From the NCBI GenBank assembly GCA_964035545.1, contig OZ037769.1, positions 13,196,633 through 13,260,632 on the forward strand: a stretch of DNA of 64,000 bases. The letters are read 5' to 3'. Within the stretch, counting starts at the first letter, position 1. Each line of letters starts with the position of its first letter. The notes beneath the pieces are model-generated. The model had not been told where the DNA came from and did no database searches. It saw nothing but the letters and a program-made list of their open reading frames with translations. Positions 1-14,810 of this stretch are shown piece by piece. Both the position numbers and the translations under genes were made by a program. This DNA is from Bugula neritina. Lineage: Eukaryota; Bryozoa; Gymnolaemata; Cheilostomatida; Bugulidae.

Positions 1-3000
1 AAGCCCTACAGTACTGATTTTTTAATAAATTTATTTTCTTATTGAGTAACACAATTAGTTCCCACACTAATCCATACCCCTCGACAGCCTTTTTTATAAC
101 ACTTGGGCTATTTTTATAAAAAAGAATTCCCTTGTGCTTTTTTCCATGAAACTTTAATGCAGTCAGTTTAGTGCAGCTTCAAAAGATCCATTTTAATAGT
201 TAGATTTGTAAAATTGAAGGAGGTGAAAAAGCAGCATTGATCTTCCAGTAATAGAGGTTTCGCATCAATGCTCTTAATTTTTAGTGCAAATATTTCAACA
301 CCACTTTATTCCTTTTTAAATTAGTGCAATTTTAAACTAATCATAATTATCTTTCATATACCGTGCATTACAAAATGTGTATATTATAAGTGCATTAAAA
401 TAAGCCGTCAATTAAAAATATTGTTTTATGAATAAAGCAATTAGTAAAGCTTTAATTAAATTCTTCAGAAGCTAAGAAGGCAGATTAATTAATAAACCGT
501 TTATTGTGTTTTCACAGGAGCTTGAAAGAAAATGATTTTTGTGCACCTGAGCTGTAATATTTATGGATTGAAATTAGCGCTATTGTCAACAATGTAGGAA
601 TTCATCTACCAATATAAATTAAGCAAATTATGTTCTATAGAATATAATAGTGTATAATAATAATAATTGCTATGTTAGCAGACATTATACAGTAGTATAA
701 TGAGTCTATAGTAATTTATAATGCATATCATCATTTTCCAAAGATATAACTTTATATAGCAGCCAAGTCAGTTACCTGCTGGTACCTCCTCCAGACTAAA
801 ACCTTATCTAATGTCTCAGCCATTATGTATATATTATGTTATCATTCTATACTTTAGCTCCATGTTTTAGGTTTTCGGTTTTGCATGTACACAATATAAC
901 CAACTTACTGTGTTTTAAACTTTTTATCAGCATCATAAGCTGTGGAATGAGAAAATTTGACCTTCATTACTGCTGCTTAAGTTTATAAGTTTTAAAGAAG
1001 GCATCGGGCTGAACAATTTTTCACAATTCTCCCAGTTATTCAATTTGCATTTTGTGCTGCAGGTAATTTGGTTTAACATTTTTTTTTAACACGACAGCCT
1101 TAGTTGGAGTGTCTCAACTGCTTGCAATACTCTCACTTATTAATGTTATACATGCAATATTTCCTTCCTTATACATGCCAAATGTTTGCTAGTAGAGAGA
1201 GCAAATAACTTAAAATAAAATGCCAGATATTATTGTAGTCAAAAGATATTTATTTCACTTGCAGGAAAAAGCCTTTTTTTTAATTTTTCAACAACTCCCT
1301 ATACTTCATTACAGAGAGGTTTTCTGTGTCATTGGGTAGAACAGAATTAATGGGGTAGTTAGTTCAAAGGATAGTCAATGGCATAAATTTACTTTGCACT
1401 TTCGCCAAATATATAGCTTTATTTTCAACACCGAACTTCATATAAACAAATATCACATTTAATTTAAGCTATAAATTGCACCTGCAGCACACCGTGTGTA
1501 TTTGTGTCCTTGGTTCTATTTCAGTATTGATTTTAGAAATCAAACCATGAAAATATAAAAGCAACTTAACATCGCACTTCCTCTTTCTCAAGATTTGAGA
1601 TGAACACACAAAGGGGCCAGCAGTGTGTTTACTAATGGCTTCAGTGGACACGTTGTGTTCAGGAAAGTGAATTAGCAAGTAGAGGCACTTCCTCTTGCAC
1701 TTGAGTCGTCGGTTGGTATCCTAGCAACTGAAATGGTTAGTGAGACTTTAACTGTAGCTATGACTGTGACTATCTGGGACTGAGACTGTGAAAGACACTG
1801 ACACTGAAAGGGTTAGTGATCGAGGCCTTAACTGACACTGAAACTATAACTATGACTGTGACTTTGACTATTTGGAATTTAGACTGTGAAAGAGGTAGTC
1901 TCAGCTCCCTCTAGTCTTAAGCAATATGTTATGAAAGTAATAGCCATATATATTTCAAATTTCATATCGCAAAAAGAAACATGACCAGATAATAAAGGTA
2001 TGATTCTGTTTTCAAGTATTTTACTAGGTGACTAAATCAAGTGAAACTGAAAAAAAACCCAGAAAAGTATGACTTTAATGATGTTACTACAGTGTATTCA
2101 ATCAAAACCAGTCTAACGTTTAAAAAAGCTGCAGTTATTTTTCTTATGATTATTGTCACACTTTTGCTTGTCATTCCTACCCAAGCGGTAACTTTTTGTG
2201 ACTTGCTTATTTAATTAAAAACAATATCAACTATTGTTAGACATCAATTATTGTCCCTCCATGAACAAATAGCCTCTGGCTAGAACTACAGCATAGAGTT
2301 GAGGCTAAAAGCAATGTTTCATAAATAATGAATGAATGAACTACATGAAGTGTAAAGATTCAATCATTCAAAATACTGACTTAGTTTATTGAAGGCCCTT
2401 AAAGTTATATTTTAGTTCTACTCAAATTTCATTCACCAGGTCTATAAATAGAAGGAATTGTTTGACTTGGACTCGTACCTTTTGTTTATTGCATACACTT
2501 TGAATTATCCAAGTATTACATTTATTTTACTAATTGTCTGTTTGCTCTACTATATAACAGTTAACACACAACTTGCATAATATATTATAGTTCTTGAAAC
2601 AGCCGCGCTGCTATATTCATTTACGCACAAGTTGAAGCTTTGCGCTAGGTACTTGCACTTTTGACTAGAAACTTTTTAAATGCAAAAGTGGTTCTCTTCA
2701 AGCATCAATGTTTTAAAGAACAGGCTTTAGTGTTGAACAGTTATTTGGTTCAATTGGCTTTTTATTTTCTTCAAATTAAAGGCATTACTGAAACATCTGC
2801 CCAGTGTGGTTAAGAACAAAAGAACACAGAATTTATTTTGGTAGTATTAGTCAAACTCTTCAAAACTCTAGAAATTTTCAATCAGCAAGCATTTTGATTG
2901 TAGGAATGTTGACTAGATTCAGCATATTTGACTAGTTGTATCATAACTTTACTGCCAAAAATTTAGCTTTCAATAAATATTATACGGTCATTGCAAAACG

Positions 3001-5750
3001 CCCATCCGAATTTTCAAAATTGGAAAATTTTGTCTTTAGAAACAACAAAGTATGCAGAAAATACTATGAGTTTCTATTATGTTTTTTTAAATTAAGTCTC
3101 CATATTGTGTTGTTTGATACCATGCACTTTTTTGCTGTAATAAAAATCACAATGTTTAAAGTCTTCACAGGGGTTAAAATATAGGACACAATTAACTAAA
3201 TTTTGTAGGTTATCATATAAATTTAATGTTTAGCAAAGTTTATCATGACTAATTTACAGAGTTAAACTTTTTTTCAAACTGCTTTCTTCCCAATAATCCA
3301 GACAAGTTTTGAAATTTTTCTTAACAATCTTTGCCGAGTTTTATTTTATTTACAGTAAATTATAATCAATAATCCCTTTATTAACGATAAATTCAATGAC
3401 ATAATATTTCTTTTGTGTGCCATTATCGGAGACTGTTCATAAAGCTTATTGTCTGCAGATTATCAATGCATTCCTCATTAAAGCCAACAGTCAATTCTCA
3501 CAGCACTCACTGCGCATACAATTCTTGCATACATGATTAGCCGCGTTCAAAGACTTCTACATGTCAGCAACTGTGTGTGTTCTAACAGCGTAGCAAATTC
3601 GATTCATCAGTCGTACCTCGAGAGTCGTACAAAGTAAATAACATCGAGTACTGCATACTAATTTCTCATTGCTTCTTGTCACAAGAACACATTACGAAGT
3701 ACCAGTAGCGCAGCTTGTCTAATATTATTAATGACTAATACTAAAAGGTCATTTTATACCCGGACTAATTAAAGCTATTCCCAATGGCACTGCCCATCGA
3801 CTGCTGTCTTGATGCTGAATGGATTAAGTTCTCATCAGCTTCGTCTTAATGCATCAATTTAAAGATTAAGCTAGTAGACATTAGCTGCACACCATCTTTT
3901 CTCCGGAACCTTCTTGTCTATTGGATATGCTGCGCTTATAGGCACTGTTTCTCCCTTCGAAAGGTAGGTCTGAAATGCATAAAATAAGAGAGTTCATACT
4001 TTCGTACCAGCAGTTCACGTTTAATACTGAAACTGTTATTATATTTGATTTCTTGTATCTAAAAAACATCAGTTTATAGCTTTCAAAAAGGGGTTATGGT
4101 CTTAAAGTTGAAGATATATTACAGAAAACCTCTGCCTAAATACAGCATTCAATTAATAAACAAAGTATTACGATACATTAACACTTTCATGGCTATAAAA
4201 CGTTGCTGTAGTTTAATTTGTAATCTCAGTGTGATGTTTTGGTATATTAAAACGGCAGAGGGTCGTGTAGAAACTAGCTGGCCTTCATTAAAAATACTTT
4301 GTTTTGCATGGCCGTTATCTTTGATTGGAACCACTACAACAGTACTACATATTGTTCTATACTCCTATGCAATTACATCTTTTGTCCTTTTTTATTTTGG
4401 GGCAATTAGCTCCAAAAAAGGTCTCTATATGAAGGATTAGAAAAAATAGTTGCTTTAAACTAATGGGCTATGTTATAATTAAATGAGGAATATATGTAAT
4501 TGCTGCTAAAAACTGTGTAACATTAGAAGATGGGGAAAACAACAGTTTTCAAGACAATTTTGAAAAGCATAACTCTTCAAGTTTTAATGTTGGTAGAGAA
4601 ACAGCGGCTCCCGCTGCCTTCACTGCATCTAAGCTATTATAGTTTGGTGTGGCTACATGTGTAGTAAGTTTATAGTGTAGCATAGTGTGTAGCCTTCACT
4701 TATAGACTAAGCAAACTGAGCAATTCAGATTTCTCCTAAAAATGTTTCAAAATTCTTTCTTCATTAGAGTAACAGTTCAGCTAATAACAATTGGTCAAAC
4801 CCTAGATCTGTCAAAATCGAATCAAGAGTAATGGAAGGAATGCAAAGGAATGAAAAGCACTTATGATGTATAACTAGCGATAACTTCATTTTGAATCAAC
4901 ATAATGGTTCCTAACCAGTACTAGACCATGTTGCTGGTATGCTATATAATGGACATATTAACTCACCACAATGGTGATGACATCATGTAGCCCTAATGCT
5001 ATTCTGGGAGGGGCTACTATAATTCTGCTTTTTGTAGATTATATAAGCCTAAAAGTATGTTGAAATGGGGTATTGCTCTCATCTCTTTCACCTGGCAGCT
5101 CAGTTCTTTCTCATTTCCAGGATGGCCACCCGAATAGAAAAGGCGTTTTTTATAGGTCGTGTGGCTAGTGTTTGCTTCAGGGTTAGCTTCATGTGCAATA
5201 GCTTCAGTTCTTCATGTAAAAAAACTGTTCAAGCAACAGGGTTTGCACCTACTTGAAAGCCTTTTAGTATTGACATAGTATTGACTGTTTTGCATAAAGT
5301 TAGCTTGGCACCGAGTGTGACACTTAGAAGGTAGTTTTTACTTAGTGAGTATATATATATTGTAGGATAAGTTTGAAGAACCTGCTATATAGTGTCATGA
5401 AGATATAATATAGACTAATGAGTGATAGCATTTAAAGCCACTCTGTAAATACTATACAGGTTATGATAAACAACTTTTTATCGGAAATATAATATATATA
5501 TATGTACTATTCACATTCTCTGTTCTCTTGAGCCAATTAATATCTGCTATTTTTACAAAAGAGATGCTTAGAATAGTTATTTTGACTCTACTGGAACTCT
5601 AGTCTCAGTTACTAAACCCGGAATATCATAATTCATTACTAGTTACTTTGTGAATACAGAAATTGGCAACAATGCTGTGCATGACGACATGCAGCTGTGA
5701 GTTTATTATAATAAAATATTCTATTGAGTTAAAATTATCTTAACAAATAA
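1..5750. other. Unassigned AT-rich intergenic DNA
   Basis: No coding region can be supported. Open frames are short and lack recognisable motifs; the longest, 114 codons at 4096-4440 on the plus strand, resembles nothing I know. About 1737-1897 is an imperfect array of short GACTGT/GACACT-type words. The rest is ordinary AT-rich DNA. Confidence 0.5.
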
Positions 5751-5824
5751 ATTTCCAAGAAGCACCTGGACATTGGTTGAAATCAACATTCTAGGTGCTT
5801 CTTGGAAATTGGTTGAAATCAACA
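5751..5824. repeat. Foldback repeat with 17-base perfect arms
   Basis: Bases 5751-5767 are the exact reverse complement of 5793-5809, giving a 17-base-pair stem and a 25-base loop. A 17-base word starting ATTGGTTGAAATC lies in the loop (5772-5788) and recurs directly after the stem (5808-5824). Direct plus inverted repetition suggests a small foldback element or a local rearrangement. No coding content. Confidence 0.7.
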
Positions 5825-6168
5825 GAGAAGTTATAACTCAAATCCTTAGGTTATTAGACATTCGGAGCATTGAAATCATTTAGATACTGAAAGTTATGAA
5901 TGATGCATGCACAGATTCGTGCCTTGTAGTGCTTATACAGCCTAAAGTATAATAATGTGACGCTGGAAGAAGAATATAAGGCCTCTGGGTGCTTTTTCAA
6001 ACCCTAAGGGCTGAATTATAATATTTTCTAGCCTCGGGCTGTTCCTCTTTCTATATATCTAGTGCTCGGAATGCTACTGGTAGCAATATTCTTCACATTA
6101 ATTGACTGGCTGGTTCTGTTGCTTTTTCAACTTATTATTTCATCAACAACTTAGTGACTAAACTCAAT

Positions 6169-6332
6169 GAATTGCTCGATAAGTAGCTCCGAGCTGGGGG
6201 TGACTGAGTTTCAAAGTAGGAGGTTCTGGAGTTTAAACTGGGGGTTTAGGGTAAGCTCCCAACTCCAACCTTAAAAACCTCAAACTACTGCAGTTAGTCA
6301 CCCCCAACTCGAAGCTGCTTATAGAACAGTTC
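6169..6332. mobile_element. hAT-like MITE, family 1, copy 1
   Basis: A 164-base non-autonomous element with long imperfect terminal inverted repeats. Both ends match the consensus GAA..GTTCTATAAGCAGCTTCGAG read inward and continue into a GTTGGGGGTGACT-like block. The flanking octamers AAACTCAA and AAACTTGA may be a decayed 8-base target duplication. The same element recurs at 19304-19461 and, more diverged, at 14987-15107. It has no coding capacity, so mobilisation would need a transposase from elsewhere. Confidence 0.75.
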
Positions 6333-8890
6333 AAACTTGATATTTATAATGCTATATTCTTGAGTTTGAAAGAGTAAATTATAATTTTTTCGCTATTGCA
6401 CTGGCTAATGTGTACTAAAATTGAAATATGAAAAAGCATATATATGCATATGAAGTTATAGTATATTAAGATATTTCAGTGTCAACCACAACATTTATAG
6501 TGCTCTTCATATATAGCATGTTATTACATATATTACAGCTTTATCTTCTAAGTTAGATTTTATTATAGTTGCTTACATTGGTTAGACATGGTCGAACACC
6601 TGTCGATAAGTTGAAGTTTTATTTAAGTATTTTCAAAAACAATTAAATCTCATTGAATAGCTGTACCAGTGAAAAATATTTAAAGATGTCTGTCTGGAAC
6701 CCATACCTTGCAAACATTCTTTATATAACAAATAAATGAACACATTGAAGTTGAAATTTTAACTGTCACTGCATGCAAGCAGATAATTAATTTGAGAATT
6801 TAAGTGTTATTAGTATGTGATTTGGTGCCCAGGACTATTTGCTTGGCTTTACTTCATAATACTAAGCATGCTGAAAAATATTATATTTAACATAGTCTTT
6901 TCCTATATTCTGAAAGGCCTCAATATATTGTATTATAATGTACTCAGTTTAACATCTTCTACAAAATTTATATATTTTTAGTTTTTTTAAATACCAAATG
7001 ACAAGGTTATAGAATAGTTAAATCAAGATCAAACTAATATCTGCTTAAGATGTAAAAGCTACAATTTAATTATAATTAGAAATGTTACTAAAAGGTTATA
7101 TCTGTATTTTGTTAGTTTAACTATATTTATAATTATGCTACTTCTACGAACGAAATAATAGTGAAGTTGGTCTAATTCCAATTAAACAATTTAAATGGGG
7201 GACAAATTTTTAAAAGCCTAAATTTTAAAGCATATTTATACTATAAAGAATATCTCGTTAGTAAAATACTTCATAAACCTCTAGAAGTAACTAGTTTGGC
7301 AATTTTGCATTTTCTAAATTCTAAACTAAGCTCGAATTTCTGTTTGCAGTTTAAACAAGTCATTCAATTAGTTTGCATAGTTTTAATAACTTGTTTTACT
7401 TATTAGTGTAAACAATTCCATTTCTTGTGTTTGCCTTAGCAATTTACCAGACCAAAACTGCATATTAATTATGATTGCCATTGATGATGAATGCTGACTC
7501 ACGTGACCACAATATGCCTATGAATATGTAATAGTCTCTAGTGTGCGGCTTAATAGAGGCACTTAGCTGGTTAGACAATCGATAAGTTTACACTAATCCG
7601 TCTCACTCGGGATACTCTCTCATTAGAGTTAACAGCTTTTCTGTCATGGAAAAAAGCATTAGACTTGATCGGACTAGAATAGGAATGGAGTACAGTGCTG
7701 ATCCATAAAAACTTATTTCATTGTAATAAAATAGAGTTCCTTAATTTCAAGAGAAGCATAATTGTTAATAAAGATAAAAAGAATAACTAGTATAACATAC
7801 TAGTATAATAATGAAAACAAAACTACTAAAGGTTAAAATACAGAAATTGTTGCACAATTTTTCTCCTGTAAACTTTTGCTTTTAATCGTTGCTTTAACCT
7901 GGTTTCTCAGCTTCCGTGAGCTGAGTTAATTAGGGTGAGCCTATCTTTTCTTTTGAAAAGCCAGTAGGTGTTAGTTCTTATAATACTATATAATTGTATA
8001 AGAATAGCTAAATATAGGATATTTTTTTGCAACAACCCAAACCCTTAGAAAAAAATTTTCTCTTACAACTTTTTAGGACTACGGTTTTTTAAAAAAGTCC
8101 CACGCCAACGCATCAAAGTTTTTATGGGTTAACAATTTAAATTCAATGACAATGGGTTACATAAAATGCAAGTTAAAAAAGGGGCCTTGTAGTTTTTGAA
8201 TAAGTTCTGGAGCTAGTTTAGCTTTATTGAACATTCATAAATACTTTAGGTAAATCAATAGCATTTCAACTAACAAAAAAGTTGATTCATTGCAGTTGCT
8301 TCATGCCTTTTGTTGTTAAGTGCAAAGTTAGTGCTTTTGATTAATCATTCAACATAATATTCACGCATTTATTATTTTTCTAAATAGGATAGTAAGATAT
8401 CTACTTGCTTGACAAAGTAGCAATTGTGGGGGGGGGGACAACACACACCAGCCAGAATAAGTAACTTGTTCTATATACTTTAGGCAACACATTTTTGTTG
8501 TTTCAATGATTAGTGCAAACAAATATTACATACACACTAGTAGAAAACTAGCCTTACTAAAGTCCATGGATCAGCCATTACTACTTAAATATTTACTTAT
8601 GTTGGAAATTATATTTTCATTGTCAAGGTTGCAAGACCAAAGAATTTATGTTAGACTGGCCAATACATTTACTTGCAATAAAATCACTGCATCTATGATT
8701 TAAATTTAGACAAAATTAATTTTAATAAAAATATTATTATTCAGTTTATATACCATATTATATCAATCTGTGTACAGCAGCTGGTTTAAGGGTTGTCCCC
8801 TCATCAGCACAGCACATTAGTTTCATGACTGACACCTTCCAGATTTTAAAAAAAAGTTATGAATGTGTAAACTACAGGCAGAGCTTACTG
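6333..8890. other. Unassigned AT-rich intergenic DNA
   Basis: I see no gene or RNA. There is a 9-G run near 8428 and several A/T homopolymer runs, but no frame with a domain motif. The 65-codon frame at 8506-8703 has nothing to support it. Confidence 0.5.
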
Positions 8891-9020
8891 ATTTATCTTT
8901 TTATTGATTTATTTATTGATTTGTTTATTTATTAATTCATTTATTTAATTGTTTATGTATTTGTTTATTTATTTAGTTAAATTTATTTATTCATTTTTAT
9001 TTACTTATTTATTTATTAGC
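8891..9020. repeat. Degenerate (TTTA)n tract
   Basis: A low-complexity tract made mostly of TTTA, TTGA and TTTG tetranucleotides. It reads as an aged tetranucleotide microsatellite. Confidence 0.8.
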
Positions 9021-10245
9021 ATATTGAGAGATTGATAATGCTTTTCATTGTTGACATAAATTACTAACTTAGTATGGCTGATTTCAGAATTAGATCACCA
9101 ATTAGCACTTTATAATGCAGATGGACAAAGGTTTTTTATGCTGATGTCCAGTCAAATTAGAGACCCAACTGAAGAAATGTTAATAATTTTTTTCCTTTCT
9201 CTCACCTATCTCCGCTTTGTCCTGTTCGAGTAGGGGGGGGATATTTACCATATAAGCATTAAATAGGGGCAAAAGCTGTTTTTTATAGTGTCAGTTAAAA
9301 ATAATGCTGCATAGCAAAAACCCTCCCCTTCCCACAGTCTGACTTATATAGGAGAACTCTGTGGATAGTCTGAAATCTTAGATGTTCTAAAATTTGGTAA
9401 TGCTGTTTGCAATAGCATGGAACTATATTTTATTAACATGTCCCATCAAACTTCTACTTTCTAATTTTACTTTGACCTACTTTAGGTTTTCCATAGACAC
9501 TAATCCCAGCTGTTTCCCTCTTATTGTTACATCATGACATGTTATTATAACTATCAGCTCAATAATCTGATTAGATTAGTTCAATATCAAGTGTTACATT
9601 GATGGGGCCTGGGCAATAAATAGCTAATGATAAATGTGAAAGAATAAGGCTGAAGTAGCAATGATAATTGGAATAATTATCTCAATCCTTTCATAAAACT
9701 AATGAAGTATTGCCCTGTCACATATGAACTAAACATCAAAATATTTGGGTATTTCCAGAAGTGCTTGAATTTGGGTAAAACTATTTTTTTCATCTTTCAA
9801 TTTAGCCTCGCTGTTACTATCAGATTAGTAAATTGAAAGGTTATAATAATAGTAAGAGTATAGTGAAAGAAAGTACACGCACTCTTAGGTAAAATAGTTA
9901 ATAGAAGTACTTCTAAAGATAAGTTTTGATGAAAGCGAAGTGGCGTAGTATTATAAAAGAATAAAGATAATATCCACAGTGCGTTACATTACACCCTACT
10001 TAATATCTTGGCATCTATCATAATGGCTCTCTATTATGAACAAATTACCAAGTAATATAATTATGGTCTTATTTCATTTGTATTTACAGCTGCCACTGTG
10101 TTGAGAGGTGATTATAGAGAGCGTTTGCTGGTGCATCATCGAGTAACGGCAGGATAAAGTTCTAGGATATACTTGAAAATTTTAGCATCCATATTTGAGT
10201 CGGCTCATCCAATACTGGCGTATAATCTAGGCTAACGGTTAGTGT
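9021..10245. other. Unassigned intergenic DNA
   Basis: No supported gene. Holds a run of eight G near 9233 and no recognised repeat family. Confidence 0.45.
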
Positions 10246-10470
10246 TTATCGCAAGTATAATATAATATGTATTATGATATAATGCATGTAATATAATGTA
10301 TTGTGTGTGGTGTTGTGTACATCATACAATGTATATGGTATAACATGAGTTATATAACACAATATATAATGTATATAATACAATATGCACAACGTATATA
10401 TTACAATGCATATAACATGTATAATACAGTATAAATAACATATATAATACAATGTATATAACATATATTG
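10246..10470. repeat. TATA/CA-rich imperfect tandem repeat
   Basis: Repeated ATAATACAATGTATATAAC-like words with variable spacing. The minus-strand frame here encodes only a Tyr/Ile/Leu-rich low-complexity string and is not a gene. Confidence 0.7.
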
Positions 10471-10713
10471 TAATAGTTCAAATAATAATTTATCAAAGAG
10501 TTTACCAGTAATGAGTTTATTTAACGCACCCTCGAATATATAAGATGTTATACCTCCATTAAACTTTGTTGTTTTTATAGGAGTTTGTATAAACTTTTTG
10601 GGACCATTGTTTTATTTGCTAATTCCTTATCAGCAAAATTATTTGGAATTTGAAAATTTGCTCTTAAGTAGTGCAGTATAAGCTTTTCACCCATAGCTGA
10701 AAAGTTAAAAAAA

Positions 10714-10926
10714 CTCACAAAAGCTTATAGTCACTATCCCCTGTGAGAAACCCCTGATGGAAAGGGTTTTTGTTAAATCGGGCTAAGGACTTATTTAAAT
10801 GAGGCACAGGAGCAATTATGACTGGATGCTCTTCCTAACATCACCAATGGCATTTGTCCGGGCTCATACCCATGACTTCGTGTTTACTATAAGCAAATGC
10901 TCTAACCCCTAGACCATGGCTGCTCC
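10714..10926 (-). mobile_element. tRNA-derived SINE, family 1, copy A
   Basis: Read on the minus strand, the element begins with a tRNA-like head (GGAGCAGCCATGGTCTAGGGG, with an A-box-like segment and a decayed B box). A central block follows, reading GTGATGTTAGGAAGAGCATC and continuing into CAGTCATAATTGCTCC. The tail ends in a GACTATAAGC..TGTGAG block. Three more copies lie in this window in both orientations (49596-49788, 53493-53686, 55518-55718). Multiple dispersed copies and the tRNA-like promoter identify a SINE. The central block resembles conserved central domains shared by some animal SINE superfamilies, but I cannot name which. Confidence 0.8.
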
Positions 10927-11875
10927 AAATAACTAAAAAATTAAAACATGTCAACAAAAATTAAAATTTTGTAATACTTTATTTTATTGCGCTTCTTATA
11001 CTATGCTAGAATTGTACAGCTTATTAGGCTGAATTTTTCTTAAAAACTACCTTTTATGTAGGCGGTATAAAACATACTTTTAGGAAAAATTAGCTTGCTT
11101 TACCATACAGTGTTACCATAATTACACACATAAGCATTACTGCAAATTACTGAAAGCTATTCAAGTTGGTAGATTAAGCAATAAACATGTATCCAATAAG
11201 AAATTAACGTTAAGTATAAAATATGCTAACATTGTTAGCATATAAGAGAGTAGCTAATTATAAACACCATTATGCTTGTATTAGTAGCAATAAAACAAAA
11301 TATAATCAGATTCATGAGCCTTAATTACTCAAGTAGATACTCTATTTATAAATTTATTGCAAACTACAAACAACACTATATACTAAGATGAATGTTATTA
11401 GTTTTCATTCTGCTACAGAACAGTTGTATAATAATTATTGTGTTGCTTATAGTTCTTCAATGTTAGTTTAATAAAATTGTGACTTATGAAGCATTTTATC
11501 TATTTGGATGCTTTTCTTTATATGGTTTTGTTTAACAAAAGTTAATTGGAATAAAAATTCGAATTGTGTTTTGATTATTTTTATCAGTTTTAAAAATTCA
11601 AACCAATTTATGAAAGGCTTACAGCTACTGTATATTTATTTACCGCATTGCATATGTATGTATTTTACAATTATATGCAAGAATTGAATACTATAATTAA
11701 GCTCAAGGTCTCAAAAAAAGGATATAAACAATAAAGTTACTCTGTATATTATAAGCACTGGTTGATGGAATGCAGTACATTAATATTTATCATAATAGTA
11801 TATAATATATCATAATATTGTATTATATATTGTACTACTTTGTTCGCCTCTAAGTATTAGAACTACTATATTATA
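10927..11875. other. Presumed upstream region of the dopamine receptor gene
   Basis: AT-rich DNA without a coding frame. It probably includes promoter or 5' UTR sequence of the receptor gene, but no TATA box, initiator or upstream exon could be placed with confidence. Confidence 0.35.
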
Positions 11876-12075
11876 ATGCATTGTCATATTGCTACATATT
11901 ACTACTACATATTACTACTACTATATATACTACTACTATATTACAACTACTATATATACTACTACTATATACTACTACTATATATATACTACTATATATA
12001 CTACTACTATATACTACTACTATATATTACAACTATTATATTACTGCTTTGTCATACTACTACATACTAATACTA
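11876..12075. repeat. TAC/TATA trinucleotide-type repeat
   Basis: Interleaved TACTAC and TATATA words form an imperfect ~10-base repeat ending about 140 bases before the receptor start codon. All three plus-strand frames are open and encode Tyr/Leu/Thr strings, an artefact of the repeat. It may lie in the 5' UTR or proximal promoter. Confidence 0.8.
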
Positions 12076-12211
12076 GTATATTACAATTACTCCATCATAT
12101 TACTACATATCAAAACTGCAGTAAGTAAATGTGAAAGGAACATGATAGAGATCTAATACTGTCATTGTAGACCAATTAGCCACTACCACCAGCTATAGAA
12201 GAGGAAAAGTA

Positions 12212-14810
<2,599 letters not shown>

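Noticed and set aside
4096-4440. 114-codon plus-strand frame
   Set aside because: No recognisable domain, no splice context tying it to a gene, and a minus-strand frame overlaps it; likely chance.
11876-12156. Overlapping plus-strand frames of 64-91 codons just before the receptor gene
   Set aside because: Open only because of the TAC/TATA repeat; they encode Tyr/Leu/Thr strings.
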